Shown here: positions 9,360-19,813 of the stretch, one piece after another
How positions within the stretch are numbered: position 1 is the stretch's first letter
Layout: every line of letters starts with the position of its first letter
Origin: Chloroflexota bacterium
GTDB taxonomy: Bacteria; Chloroflexota; Dehalococcoidia; Lucifugimonadales; Lucifugimonadaceae
DNA: 64,000 nucleotides
Reading direction: 5' to 3'
NCBI GenBank assembly: GCA_018650845.1
Contig: JABIFF010000022.1
Span: 144,825-208,824, forward strand
Program-made: the position numbers and the translations under genes
Notes under the pieces: generated by a model
Database searches by the model: none
The model's input: only the letters and a program-made list of their open reading frames with translations
What the model was told of the DNA's origin: nothing

Positions 9360-9902
9360 ATGACACTCGAACAGATCGTTATAGGTCTCATCCGAATCGC
9401 AGGATCACTCCCCGTACTGCGTTGGGCGTTCGCGGGTGCGCTAATCGCAATAGTGGTCGATTTCTCAGATCTGTTCTGGATGGGCGTGCTCGATTTAGGC
9501 GGACTAAAGAACTACCAAACCTTCGATAAGTGGGCTGATGTCGTCTACATGCTCACGTTCTTGTGGGTAGCAATCAAGTGGGATGGTCCAGATAGAAAAA
9601 TCGCCATCGGACTTTTTCTATTCCGAATGATCGGGTTCACAGCGTTTGAACTGACTCAGGTGCGCCCAATCCTCCTAGCATTCCCGAACGTGTTCGAATT
9701 CTGGTTCGTGTTCGTAGCTGCAAGAAAGCACTACTGGCCAAGCTACGAGATGACTCGCGAACGAATCGTGAAATGGCTCGTTGTTGTGCTGGTGCTCAAA
9801 TTAGGGCAGGAATGGGTTCTGCACGGCGGCCAATACCTCGACAGCTTCACGTTCTTCGAAGCCGTCGAGAATATTTGGAATTTTGTTACTTTTTGGAGCT
9901 GA
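9360..9902 (+). CDS. Hypothetical membrane protein
   Basis: MTLEQIVIGLIRIAGSLPVLRWAFAGALIAIVVDFSDLFWMGVLDLGG...; ORF opens at 9297; several hydrophobic segments. Confidence 0.6.
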   Translation: MTLEQIVIGLIRIAGSLPVLRWAFAGALIAIVVDFSDLFWMGVLDLGGLKNYQTFDKWADVVYMLTFLWVAIKWDGPDRKIAIGLFLFRMIGFTAFELTQVRPILLAFPNVFEFWFVFVAARKHYWPSYEMTRERIVKWLVVVLVLKLGQEWVLHGGQYLDSFTFFEAVENIWNFVTFWS

Positions 9903-9905
9903 AAA

Positions 9906-11621
9906 TTACCAGACCAGCGCATCGCCTTCACGCCGTGGATCGGATGCAGCGAACAATGTGCCGTTCTCAAGATCCACCTGAATAGCGCCTTCGCTTCCGG
10001 CTCCACCCCATTGACCTGTCGATTCAATCGGCTGCCCACGCTTCTTTAGCTCCTCGATCACATCCTCACCAGCACGATCTTCTATCTGAAGGGTGTCGCT
10101 GGTAGGTCGAGGCTCAGCCGATGACATGCTTGCCTGATTATGCGTCCACCGAGGACCGTCGATAGCCTCAGCAACGTTCAAACCGTAGTCGAACACGCTG
10201 GTCACTATCTGCATGTTCGTCTGTACCTGCGTATCAGCTCCCGGCGTGCCACAAACCAGTTCCAAACGCCCACCTTCTTCGACTGGTTTAGAAAATACCA
10301 TCACAGGGTTCATTGTGTGACGAACTCGCTGGCCCGGGTTCAGATAGTCGATGTGATCGGGATCCAAGTGCCAGTAGGTCATCCGGTTGTTCATCAAAAT
10401 CCCGGTTGAACCAGCGATAACGCACGATCCAAACGCCGTTTGAATGCTTTGTAATTCGCCGACCGAGTTGCCCCAGCGGTCGACAATGCAGAAGTGAGTC
10501 GTATCGCTGCCAGCAGAGTGCAATCGACCGCCTCGGCGATGCTTCTTCGACGAATCGGGCGAGCGATCCATATACGCCCACGGATCGCCTTCCACCACGT
10601 TCTCAGCCGCCCGTTCTACATCGATCAATCCTGCACGTTCAGCAAGATATTCCGAGTTCAACATCCCTTCGATAGGCACATCAACATAGTTAGGGTCCGC
10701 CAAGTACGCTTCACGATCAGCGAACGCCAGCTTCTTGGCTTCGACCATCAGCTGAATCGATTCAGGAGTCATGTATCCGTACTGCTTAGGATCGAACTGC
10801 TCAAACATCGCCAATTCTTGAAGCAGAACATGCCCGCTGGAATTAGGCGGAGCCTCATACACCGTTCGACCTCGATAGTTCACGGCAACAGGCGCTTGCC
10901 ATTCGACTTCGTGTCGTTTCAAATCCTCGTAGGTCAGTAATCCATCGTGTTCTTCTGAATATCGTGCAATCTCACGAGCGATATCGCCTTCATAGAAAGC
11001 GTCACGTCCCTGATCGGCTATCTGCTTGTACGTTCGAGCCAAATCAGGATTTCTTCGCAGTTCGCCCCGCTTCAACCAGTTGCCGTTCGGTGCAAACACA
11101 GGCCCCGAAGTTGAAGAACTACGAAGCACTGGATTCAACGCTGCCATCTTCGATTGAAAATCAGATACCGGCACTCCGTCTTCACAAAGCTCTATCGCAG
11201 GTTCCAAACACTGTGCCAATGTCATAGTTCCGTACTTCTCGTGCGCACTCAGCAATGCATCGAGTATTCCCGGCACAGAAGTACCCAATATGCCTGTGAA
11301 TGGGATGCCGCCCGAATACTTATCGGCAGTTGCAGCCAGAGGTGCAGCGCCAGTTCCGTTCGCAACTTCAACGGTTTTGTTGGCAGCCATGTGAACCATC
11401 ACAAAACCATCGCCGCCTATCGACGAACCCTGCGGCTCGGCTACTCCGAGTGCGAATGCCACAGCAATCGCCGCATCGACAGCGTTTCCACCTTGGTGGA
11501 GTATCCGCATCCCCGCTTGAGAAGCCAGCGTGTGATTCGCAACTACCGCGCCCTTGCTACCGATCTTAGGCGGTCGGTATGCCTCACCTACTAAGCCGTG
11601 CGGTGAAAAATTGCTATCCAT
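9906..11621 (-). CDS. ggt: Gamma-glutamyltransferase
   Basis: HTLASQAGMRILHQGGNAVDAAIAVAFALGVAEPQGSSIGGDGF...; nucleophile region SDTTHFCIVDRWGNSV. Confidence 0.9.
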   Translation of the reverse strand: MDSNFSPHGLVGEAYRPPKIGSKGAVVANHTLASQAGMRILHQGGNAVDAAIAVAFALGVAEPQGSSIGGDGFVMVHMAANKTVEVANGTGAAPLAATADKYSGGIPFTGILGTSVPGILDALLSAHEKYGTMTLAQCLEPAIELCEDGVPVSDFQSKMAALNPVLRSSSTSGPVFAPNGNWLKRGELRRNPDLARTYKQIADQGRDAFYEGDIAREIARYSEEHDGLLTYEDLKRHEVEWQAPVAVNYRGRTVYEAPPNSSGHVLLQELAMFEQFDPKQYGYMTPESIQLMVEAKKLAFADREAYLADPNYVDVPIEGMLNSEYLAERAGLIDVERAAENVVEGDPWAYMDRSPDSSKKHRRGGRLHSAGSDTTHFCIVDRWGNSVGELQSIQTAFGSCVIAGSTGILMNNRMTYWHLDPDHIDYLNPGQRVRHTMNPVMVFSKPVEEGGRLELVCGTPGADTQVQTNMQIVTSVFDYGLNVAEAIDGPRWTHNQASMSSAEPRPTSDTLQIEDRAGEDVIEELKKRGQPIESTGQWGGAGSEGAIQVDLENGTLFAASDPRREGDALVW

Positions 11622-11808
11622 GAACTGGCGCTGCCCTTACTGAGATTTGATCAAATTTTCAGATCATTTTTGTGATGAAACACGATTGCGTCGGCAGTCT
11701 AGCAGTTGGTGCTAACTTCAAGCCGTGATGGTTGCTTGTCCGAATCCACACCATCGCTTGTGAAGAAACAATATTTAGCAGGTATACAATCCAAGCGTTC
11801 AGCGATCC

Positions 11809-12957
11809 TTGGGGAAAGCGCCGCCAATCAGGCAGCGCGAGGGTTCTGGGCAAGACATGGAGGCAAACGGCATGATCGCCGTAGCCAGGGGAAGACATGT
11901 CATATTCGGAACAGGCCCTGTTGGGGTCGCATTAGCGCACGCCCTTGAAGCTTCCGGCCGCACCGTAATTTCCATCCCGACCAACGAATATGGTTCCGAT
12001 CCGTACGGCATCGACGTGATGCGTGGCGATCCTACCGATTTCGAGTTTGCACTCCGGGCCTGCTCGGGCGCAGAAGCGATCTATTCCTGCCTGAACGGCC
12101 CTGTGAACGAGTGGAAATCTCAGTTCCCACCCATCGTAGATAATTTGATAGAAGTGGCCGAAGCTACTGGTGCCAAATTGGTGCACTGGGATCTCGCTCA
12201 CATGTACGAGAAGACTCGTGACCCAATCACCGAATCGACTCCTAATTCGGCTCAAACCGAGCCAGCTACGGTACTGGTAGAACTCGCCGACAAGATCATA
12301 AACGCAACATGGACTGGTCGAATTGAAGGCGTAATCGGCAGATCAGCCGATGTTTTTGGTCCCGGAGCTATCGGGCCAGAGTTTGGTTCATCGTTCGGTG
12401 GTCGAGTGTTCTGGCCGGCAATCGAAGATTCAGAGATTAGCGTTGTTGGTGATATCGAATCTCCTAGATCGATGGCGTTTGTCGATGATGTGGCAGCAGG
12501 ACTGATCACGCTCGCCGATGTTCCCGATAGCGGTGGGCACGTTTGGCACTTGCCGTCAGCACCACCAATCTCACCAAGCGAGCTGGTATCGATGGTCGTT
12601 GCACAGGCTCGATCATCGGCAGAAGTCGGTTCGTCACCACGCCATATACGCGGTTGTGCGTTGCTTCATTTGAAAATTGTTCGAGCAGATATCAGCGAAG
12701 TTCAGCATGAGCTACACGCTCTCGATCGTCGATTTGTACTGAACCACTCGAATTTCACCATGGCCTACGGCGAGCAAGTGACCGATCATTCAACTGCCAT
12801 TCGAAAGACACTGGCTTGGTATATGGCTCATCCTCGACCAGCCACAGTTCCGGTTAGCGAACGAATCGTTGAGAGACTGCCAAGAGTCGTGGCGACGTCA
12901 CGCTTTGCCAAACGGCTTAGTTCCGGCGCATTCGCACTAGCTAAAACTTCGCTCTAG
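11809..12957 (+). CDS. NAD-dependent epimerase/dehydratase-like protein
   Basis: 382 aa; VIFGTGPVGVALAHALEASGRTVISIPTNEYG Rossmann motif, SMAFVDDVAAGLITLAD; start likely internal. Confidence 0.7.
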   Translation: MGKAPPIRQREGSGQDMEANGMIAVARGRHVIFGTGPVGVALAHALEASGRTVISIPTNEYGSDPYGIDVMRGDPTDFEFALRACSGAEAIYSCLNGPVNEWKSQFPPIVDNLIEVAEATGAKLVHWDLAHMYEKTRDPITESTPNSAQTEPATVLVELADKIINATWTGRIEGVIGRSADVFGPGAIGPEFGSSFGGRVFWPAIEDSEISVVGDIESPRSMAFVDDVAAGLITLADVPDSGGHVWHLPSAPPISPSELVSMVVAQARSSAEVGSSPRHIRGCALLHLKIVRADISEVQHELHALDRRFVLNHSNFTMAYGEQVTDHSTAIRKTLAWYMAHPRPATVPVSERIVERLPRVVATSRFAKRLSSGAFALAKTSL

Positions 12958-12990
12958 CCCGAACAGAAATAAAGAAACTTATTTGAAACT

Positions 12991-13024
12991 AAAAACGCCC
13001 GAGCATTTCTGCTCGGGCGTTTTT
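12991..13024. terminator. Bidirectional intrinsic terminator
   Basis: aaaaacgcccgagca-tttc-tgctcgggcgttttt. Confidence 0.9.
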
Positions 13025-13047
13025 GTTATTCGAAAGTTATCGAACGG

Positions 13048-14250
13048 CTACTTCACGTAAGTGTGAGGACCATCCGGACAATCTGAATCACAGGTTAGGC
13101 TTCCAGCTGAAGCACTAAGCACCGTGGTCGACCAGTTGCCTGAATTGGCGTTCCTGATGCGGAATCGCAACTCTCCATCAGAGTTTGTCGTTCCGCTTCC
13201 AGTACCGCTCCAACCTGTGTCGGTATTGTCTGTCTCAATAGAAACACTCGCACCGCTCACAGCAGAGTTACCGTCTGTCACGAGAATCGTAATTATGAGG
13301 TCTCGACCCTTCTTGCCCGAAAGCGAGTAGGTCACACCATCGTTATTGCCGTAATCAGCATTACCGATGTGAAGCTCGGTTCCAGGAACCGGTGTTGGCT
13401 CTGGAGTTGCAGTTGGTTCTGGATCGGGGTCCGGTGTTGGGGTCGGAGTTGTGCCGCCACCCGTTCCGTACCAAGCCTGAAGGGCTGAAATATCGTCGTC
13501 GGTCAAAGTTCGTCGAATGCCAGCGTATATCGGTTCCATGATCGACCCGAATACTTCCGAGTGACCAATACCAGCTACGTGCCCAAACTCGTGAAGGGCA
13601 ACAGTCTCAATATCGGTAGCTGAAGCAGGCTTGTCGTTCGACCAGCTGAAGTTCGTGTTGAAAGCAACGTCAGCCTCGTCGGTTGAAGTACCCGACCATG
13701 TAACACCCAAAGTGTTCTGATCTCGGAGTGGCATCCAAGCGATGTCGTTGTTTCCATCGAATGACTGCCGACCCTTACATTCGTTTACCAGCGAAGGACA
13801 TTTACCTGTCGAAGCCATCGCAGTTTGGAAAGCAAACGCAGAATCGGCGGCATTCCAAGTAGCTCTCGAGCGGTCGATAGCAGCTCGTGCGCCAGACGGT
13901 TCGTCTTTGGCGTTATATCGCTGAACTACAAAATCGTTTCCAGCGTCGCCATCTGAGAATTGATCCCACGAGTTCGCTAGAAGCGAATACTCACTGGCGG
14001 TAAGCCCACGAGCGTTCACGCCACGAAGTGCCGCATCGGCAACTTCCTGATCAGATTTACCAGCGTTTACTGCAGCGATGATGTGAACAACAACGCTTTG
14101 GCCGTTCACAGAAGTTACGCCAGTTACAGCAATGGTCTTGCCTTCGCTCTTAGCAGAGGCTGAGTCTGCGCCCAGCATTGCAAGACCAGCTGAAATCGCA
14201 AGAACGGCGATAATCGCCAGAAGGTTCCTACGTGAAGAAATTAGAGTCAT
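13048..14250 (-). CDS. Secreted matrixin-like zinc metalloprotease with TP-rich linker and C-terminal Ig-like domain
   Basis: Signal peptide; VALHEFGHVAGIGHSEVFGSIMEPIY (HExxHxxGxxH plus Met-turn); TPTPTPDPDPEPTATPEPTPVPG linker. Confidence 0.85.
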   Translation of the reverse strand: MTLISSRRNLLAIIAVLAISAGLAMLGADSASAKSEGKTIAVTGVTSVNGQSVVVHIIAAVNAGKSDQEVADAALRGVNARGLTASEYSLLANSWDQFSDGDAGNDFVVQRYNAKDEPSGARAAIDRSRATWNAADSAFAFQTAMASTGKCPSLVNECKGRQSFDGNNDIAWMPLRDQNTLGVTWSGTSTDEADVAFNTNFSWSNDKPASATDIETVALHEFGHVAGIGHSEVFGSIMEPIYAGIRRTLTDDDISALQAWYGTGGGTTPTPTPDPDPEPTATPEPTPVPGTELHIGNADYGNNDGVTYSLSGKKGRDLIITILVTDGNSAVSGASVSIETDNTDTGWSGTGSGTTNSDGELRFRIRNANSGNWSTTVLSASAGSLTCDSDCPDGPHTYVK

Positions 14251-14480
14251 AACGTTTATCCAAACTAAGGAGTCAGATCACAGTGATCCTGATTTCCAAC
14301 CCTGTTAGCGATTTGGCCGATATCGCTGTGTTGCGCGTACGTGGGTACACGTCATTAATTGCGAACAGTTTTTTGGTCTGAGAAACGTGGTCAATTAGCC
14401 CGTATAACCGTTAGGAGCGGGTTGAGAGCCGATCCGATCACTCGAAAGGCTCATTGAACACAATGAAACGAGGTCAGCCG

Positions 14481-15047
14481 CTAAGGCGCTACCTGTTCGA
14501 TCACTTCGTAAGTGGAAACGAATCCTGCATCAGAGAATGCTTCCCAAACATTACCCATCGCCAGCCTAAGTTCTTCTTTGGCTTGCTCTGGAACGTTGCA
14601 ATCGGAAGCAAGGAAACATTTACCCGAATAGAGCTGCTGAATGCCATCGATTTCACCACAGGCAGTAGCTATTGAAGTCGAGTACTTGCTTGCGGGAAGC
14701 TGACTGAGGTTCTCTTCGTCACACGGTCCAGTTCTGAACGAAACTACCTGCCAATCGAGAGGGCCTTCGGCTTCGATCATTGTGTCGACCTGAGATGCCA
14801 TCCACGGTGCAATCTGAGCCGGAACGATGACATCCAGCGATTTCATATTCGACTCGTTACGCTCTTTCGTCTTGGCAATGGCATCAAAACTGCTGCGAGT
14901 GGTGCTTACCCACCCAGGCGCGAATGGGCCAAGTACGACAAGCAAAATAGCAAGGAAGATCAAGATTACCGTGAGCAACGAAGGATTTCGAAGTTCACGT
15001 TTAAAACGTGCCTTTCGAGAAGTGTCGTTATCGAACGAAAGATCCAT
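14481..15047 (-). CDS. Uncharacterised single-pass membrane-anchored protein, paralog A
   Basis: 188 aa; one N-terminal TM; shared motifs with neighbour: GPC-x5-7-QLP-x-KYS-x-SI-x-TAC ... CN-x-PE-x-AK-x-EL. Confidence 0.7.
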   Translation of the reverse strand: MDLSFDNDTSRKARFKRELRNPSLLTVILIFLAILLVVLGPFAPGWVSTTRSSFDAIAKTKERNESNMKSLDVIVPAQIAPWMASQVDTMIEAEGPLDWQVVSFRTGPCDEENLSQLPASKYSTSIATACGEIDGIQQLYSGKCFLASDCNVPEQAKEELRLAMGNVWEAFSDAGFVSTYEVIEQVAP

Positions 15048-15197
15048 GAATCAGTTCTATCGTGCCTACGGCATAAAGCCGTGCTTTAAAGTCGAGTAGT
15101 GCTTGGGCTACAAAATAGCCCCGAACAAATCAGTCACTCATGCTACGCCCGTATGAACCTGTTGAGCACTGATTCCTTAACGAATTTTGGGGACTCG

Positions 15198-15824
15198 CTA
15201 GTCGCGAATCTGACCCTGATCGTCGGTTGGTGGCTGAACTAAGTTGGCATCTGAAAACGCCACTTTAAGTCTGTCCAAAACAATCTGCAGTTCGAACTTT
15301 GCTTCTTCTGGAATATTGCAAGCTGATGTCTGGGCGCAATCGTCCGAGTACTTAGTCTGAATCTCATGCAAGCTCGTGCACGCAGTCCTGATCGAATAGG
15401 AATATTTGCCTACTGGCAGCTGATCCAAGTTCTGCGGAAAACATGGTCCATATACGAACGAAACACCACGCCATTCGATAGGCACGTCAGCTTCTTGCAT
15501 TCGTACAGTTTGGCGACGCAAGAACGGATATATCCAACTAGCGGCAGTCACGTTTACAAAGTGACGCTCTCGAGCACGTTGAACGTTGGTCCAATTCTCT
15601 TCGGCGACGCTCGAAACTTTTGGATAGGCGATTGCGACCGGTATCGCGACGATGATAATCACAATCAATAAAGCCGTTCGCATCGGCGGATTTCGCAAAT
15701 GCTTTCTTAGCTTGCCCTTGAACGTCGTATCGTCATCGGCGAATACGATCTTGCCCATTCCTGGGTGACGTTTACCGAACCCGTTCGTCGATCCAGAGGG
15801 TTCTTGGGGTTTGTCAGATTTCAT
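15198..15824 (-). CDS. Uncharacterised single-pass membrane-anchored protein, paralog B
   Basis: 208 aa; YGPCFPQNLDQLPVGKYSYSIRTACTSLHEIQTKYSDDCAQTSACNIPEEAKFEL aligns with paralog A. Confidence 0.7.
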   Translation of the reverse strand: MKSDKPQEPSGSTNGFGKRHPGMGKIVFADDDTTFKGKLRKHLRNPPMRTALLIVIIIVAIPVAIAYPKVSSVAEENWTNVQRARERHFVNVTAASWIYPFLRRQTVRMQEADVPIEWRGVSFVYGPCFPQNLDQLPVGKYSYSIRTACTSLHEIQTKYSDDCAQTSACNIPEEAKFELQIVLDRLKVAFSDANLVQPPTDDQGQIRD

Positions 15825-15863
15825 TGATTCGTAGCTGGTCGATTACCAGATGCCTTGTACGGA

Positions 15864-17066
15864 TTAGTACGGTTCAACCCGATACTTCGAGACAACTTCT
15901 TCGTTGAGTTCAAATCCAAGACCAGGTCGATTCGGCACTTCCATCGTTCCATCAGGCGCAATCTCAAAGTTAGGGAGCAGCAAATCCTCAACTAGCGGAG
16001 AAGCCGGGAACGCTATTGGAAATTCGAAATAGGGCATGTTCGGCGTAATCGCCGCAAGGTGCAGTTCAGCCGCAACACCAATCACATGACACCAAGTGTG
16101 CGGAATGCACAAAGCACCGAACTGATACGCATCTTCAGCGATGTTCAATATTTCGTGCATTCCACCGGCACGCACCGAACTAGGCTGAACGACACCCAAT
16201 TTTCCACGGCGTAGTAAATCGGCAAATTCGTGACGTGTGCTAAAGCCCCAATCGCCAGCCGCTATTCGCACGTTTGTCGACTCATACAAACGACGGTAGC
16301 CTTCGATATTATCGGCAGGCAACGGAGCTTCGATGAAGTACGGATTGAACTCTTCAATAGCGTCGATAGTCTGGATCGCCTGACCAACATCTCGCCAGCG
16401 ATTTTGCACATCGATCATCAGATCACGCTTGGGCCCAATTATCGAACGAGCCTTCTCGATAACAGCGACATCGGTTTCGAGGTCAACGTTTCCGAACTGA
16501 CCCGGCCACTCTTCGATCTTGATCGCCTTCACACCACGAGAAATAGCTATTCCGACACGCTCTTCGAGTTCATCCAAGTTCGCACCCGGCGGATAGACCG
16601 TTGCATACGGAGTTACTCGCTTTAGCGGTTCGGTATCGCTGGCGGCGGTAGTAAACGATCGCCATATTAGCTTGTGAACGGGCTTTCCGGCTGCTTTTCC
16701 GGCGATGTCCCAAAGCGCAGTTTCCACCGCGCCAATCGCGCCAATTACAACTCCCCTGCGACCAAATACGCCGGTCGAGTTGTACATCTTTTGCCACAAA
16801 CGCTGAACTTCGGTGGGGTCTTCACCAACTAGCAACGCCTCAAGCCCCTGTGAAGAACGAATGATTGCGTCAATTACTAGGCTAGGTGCCTCGCACTGAC
16901 CAATTCCCGTTAACCCTTCATCGGTATGAACGCGAACTACGGTGAGATCGTACCCGCCCGTGCTGGCAGGACCTTCATCGCCTTCTGAAAACGATGGATT
17001 CCAAGATGTAACCGTTCCATCGGCGTCGTCTCGTAGCGCAATCGTTTCAATGCTGGTGATTTTCAT
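15864..17066 (-). CDS. Enolase-superfamily protein (mandelate racemase/muconate lactonizing enzyme type)
   Basis: MKITSIETIALRDD..., GAIGAVETALWDIAGKAAGKPVHKLIW, LMIDVQNRWRD, YFIEAPLPADNIEGYRRL, IAAGDWGFSTRHEFADLL. Confidence 0.9.
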   Translation of the reverse strand: MKITSIETIALRDDADGTVTSWNPSFSEGDEGPASTGGYDLTVVRVHTDEGLTGIGQCEAPSLVIDAIIRSSQGLEALLVGEDPTEVQRLWQKMYNSTGVFGRRGVVIGAIGAVETALWDIAGKAAGKPVHKLIWRSFTTAASDTEPLKRVTPYATVYPPGANLDELEERVGIAISRGVKAIKIEEWPGQFGNVDLETDVAVIEKARSIIGPKRDLMIDVQNRWRDVGQAIQTIDAIEEFNPYFIEAPLPADNIEGYRRLYESTNVRIAAGDWGFSTRHEFADLLRRGKLGVVQPSSVRAGGMHEILNIAEDAYQFGALCIPHTWCHVIGVAAELHLAAITPNMPYFEFPIAFPASPLVEDLLLPNFEIAPDGTMEVPNRPGLGFELNEEVVSKYRVEPY

Positions 17067-17069
17067 GAT

Positions 17070-17648
17070 TTACGCCTTCACGCCCCGAGTGTGTGAATCG
17101 GCATCGCCTGGAAGATCGACTTGCTCCACGCCTTCAGGAAAATAACTTTGAAGTCGTTCGTATTCTTCTTTCAGATCAGGTTTCGGCGCCCAATCCTCGC
17201 CGTAGCGCACCCCGGCAACACCGGCCTGAAGCATTTCTTTCGAGCAGCCGAAGCAAGGTCGCCACGTCGTGTAGAGAATTGATCCCTCAACGGCAATTCC
17301 ATATCGGGCTGCCTGAAGAAGGGCGTTTTGTTCGGCATGAACGCAGATGCAAAGGTCGTAACCGGTACCCGATGGATATTCATCACGATTCGAGCAACGC
17401 CCACATCCGCCCTCATCACAGTTCGGAGTTTTGTGCGGAGTCCCGTTATACCCAGTAGATAAAATGTGGCCGTCACGAGCCAAAACAGACCCGATCTGAC
17501 TGCCTAAGCAATTCGCCCTAGCTCGAACTCCAACCGCTATCGACATGATGTATTCGTCCCAATCGGGTCGGTTGATACTGGAGTCTGACAACTGGCTGGT
17601 GATCCTTAATCGGTTGCGTGGTTCGGAGATATGTTGGCGGCGATACAA
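17070..17648 (-). CDS. dCMP deaminase / cytidine-deoxycytidylate deaminase family
   Basis: [81 protein letters not shown]. Confidence 0.88.
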   Translation of the reverse strand: MYRRQHISEPRNRLRITSQLSDSSINRPDWDEYIMSIAVGVRARANCLGSQIGSVLARDGHILSTGYNGTPHKTPNCDEGGCGRCSNRDEYPSGTGYDLCICVHAEQNALLQAARYGIAVEGSILYTTWRPCFGCSKEMLQAGVAGVRYGEDWAPKPDLKEEYERLQSYFPEGVEQVDLPGDADSHTRGVKA

Positions 17649-17767
17649 GGTATGCCTGCTTCTCCGCTGCTATCCTAGCTTGTGATCTGACATCACGCTC
17701 AAATTTCCGCATCTTTTTTGGAAGTTTGAGCACCTACCAAACCGGCCCACATCACAACTCTTCATCG

Positions 17768-19021
17768 ATGACTTCAAATCCGTCTAACCCTGGTAACTCT
17801 GGCAACACAAACCGACCTGTCCACGAATCTGAATCCCTACCAGATTCGCTAGGACGATTCGGCCCATATGGCGGAAAATTTGTTCCTGAGACGCTTATGG
17901 CTGCTCTCACTGAACTCGAAAACGCCTTCGACGAAGCACGACAGGACGATTCGTTCTGGGCTGAATTCGAAGATCTTCTAACTCACTACGTTGGTCGACC
18001 TTCTGCCCTGTACCACGCCAAGAATATGAGTGAAAAGCTTGGCGGTCCGCAGATTTACATCAAGCGCGAAGACTTGAACCACACCGGTGCTCACAAGATA
18101 AATAGCGCCATTGGGCAGGCACTGCTTGCGAAACGACTCGGCAAGAAGCGAATCATCGCTGAAACCGGAGCCGGCATGCACGGAGTGGCAACTGCGACCG
18201 TGTGTGCCCAAATGGGTCTAGAGTGCATCGTCTACATGGGCGAAACCGATATCGCTCGGCAGGCTCCAAACGTGTACCGAATGCGAGAACTTGGCGCATC
18301 AGTCGTGCCTGCGACTTCTGGAAGCCGCACCCTAAAGGATGCCACCAACGAAGCGATTCGTGACTGGGTTACGAACGTGGAAGATACCTACTACATCATC
18401 GGTAGCGTGGTAGGTCCGCACCCGTATCCAAAGATCGTCAGAGATTTCCAAGCTGTGATTGGTGCCGAAGCCCGTCAACAGGTGCTCGATATGGCAGGAC
18501 GACTTCCCGACTACGTTATTGCGTGTGTAGGTGGCGGATCGAACGCCATGGGAATTTTCTCTGGATTCATCAAGGATGAGGGCGTTGGGCTCATCGGTGT
18601 TGAGGCATCTGGTGAAGGACTCGACAAGCGCCACGCTGCGACTATGACCAAAGGACGCCCCGGCGTGCTTCACGGTTCGATGAGCTATTTGCTGCAGGAC
18701 GAACATGGCCAAATAGCCGAGGCTCACAGCATTTCAGCCGGGCTCGATTACCCGGGTGTTGGCCCAGAGCACAGCTATTTGAAAGACACTGAACGGGCGA
18801 CATACGTTCCGGCAACCGACGAAGATGCGCTTGCGGGCTTCCGATTCCTGAGTCGCAACGAAGGAATCATTCCAGCTCTCGAGCCTTCGCACGCCATCGG
18901 CTACATGTTGAACTGGGTTCCGACTCTGCCTAAAGACCAGATCGTGCTACTGCTACTAAGCGGCCGAGGTGACAAAGACCTCGACACCGTGGCCAAAGCA
19001 TCCGGCGTAGATCTTGGTTAG
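17768..19021 (+). CDS. trpB: Tryptophan synthase beta chain
   Basis: [23 protein letters not shown]..., [69 protein letters not shown] opens at 17618. Confidence 0.95.
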   Translation: MTSNPSNPGNSGNTNRPVHESESLPDSLGRFGPYGGKFVPETLMAALTELENAFDEARQDDSFWAEFEDLLTHYVGRPSALYHAKNMSEKLGGPQIYIKREDLNHTGAHKINSAIGQALLAKRLGKKRIIAETGAGMHGVATATVCAQMGLECIVYMGETDIARQAPNVYRMRELGASVVPATSGSRTLKDATNEAIRDWVTNVEDTYYIIGSVVGPHPYPKIVRDFQAVIGAEARQQVLDMAGRLPDYVIACVGGGSNAMGIFSGFIKDEGVGLIGVEASGEGLDKRHAATMTKGRPGVLHGSMSYLLQDEHGQIAEAHSISAGLDYPGVGPEHSYLKDTERATYVPATDEDALAGFRFLSRNEGIIPALEPSHAIGYMLNWVPTLPKDQIVLLLLSGRGDKDLDTVAKASGVDLG

Positions 19022-19073
19022 TTAGCGGATCCGAATTACAGCGCCAATCCAACGGGGTTAGCGCACGCGTTCC

Positions 19074-19496
19074 CTAGTTCAGCGTATTCAGGTATGCGAC
19101 TAGATCGTCCATGTCGTCGTCCTTTAGCGCATCGCCAAAGGTCTTCGGCATCAGATCGCTAAAGCCATCCAGAATTACTGCCGAAGGATCGATGATTGAC
19201 GTCCGTATGTAGTCGTCGCCCTTGGCGTTGATGCCAGCGAGTCCGGGGCCTACAAGCTTGTTTTGTCCGGTCGAGTGGCAACCGCTACAGCCGAGTCCCT
19301 TGAATTTGCTTTCGCCGTTAGCGATATCCGGGCCTGATGCCGCAGGTTCGCCAGCGTCTGGAGCTGATGAATCAGCTTCAGGAACCGGAGTTGTTGTTCC
19401 AAACGGGTTTTCTACTTCCTCCGCACACGCTACTAACGCGAACAGAGTGAAAACTGCCAAAACAGAGATAACAACGAATTTTGAACGTTTGAACAC
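19074..19496 (-). CDS. c-type cytochrome lipoprotein
   Basis: Lipobox FALVACAEE; haem motif CSGCHSTGQNKLVGPGLAGI; Met-ligand region DLMPKTFGDALKDDDMDDLVAYLNTL. Confidence 0.9.
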   Translation of the reverse strand: MFKRSKFVVISVLAVFTLFALVACAEEVENPFGTTTPVPEADSSAPDAGEPAASGPDIANGESKFKGLGCSGCHSTGQNKLVGPGLAGINAKGDDYIRTSIIDPSAVILDGFSDLMPKTFGDALKDDDMDDLVAYLNTLN

Positions 19497-19813
19497 GAAT
19501 CAAGCCCCAGATTTTCAAAAACAAGCCCGAATTAATCAGGCAAAAAAAGACGCACCGACAAAAAGTAGCTGCGATCAACTCCCCACCATAGGTGAAAACT
19601 AACCATACATAGAAGAATTCGGAGTGAGTTTTCCGTGATGGTGTTTTTACACCAATTTCGCGAAATCATCACACGCGTTCAGATCATCCCCCCTTATATT
19701 CGCTTAAATGCGTGGCCATTTCGATTGCTACGGATAAATGCAGAGTGGCTGGATTTCAGTCGTTCCTGTCGGTCGCTCTTGAATGATCAATTACTCATTC
19801 AAGCCTTGCGATT

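Noticed and set aside
16230-16625. Plus-strand ORF of 131 aa
   Set aside because: Antisense to an enolase-superfamily gene; shadow ORF.
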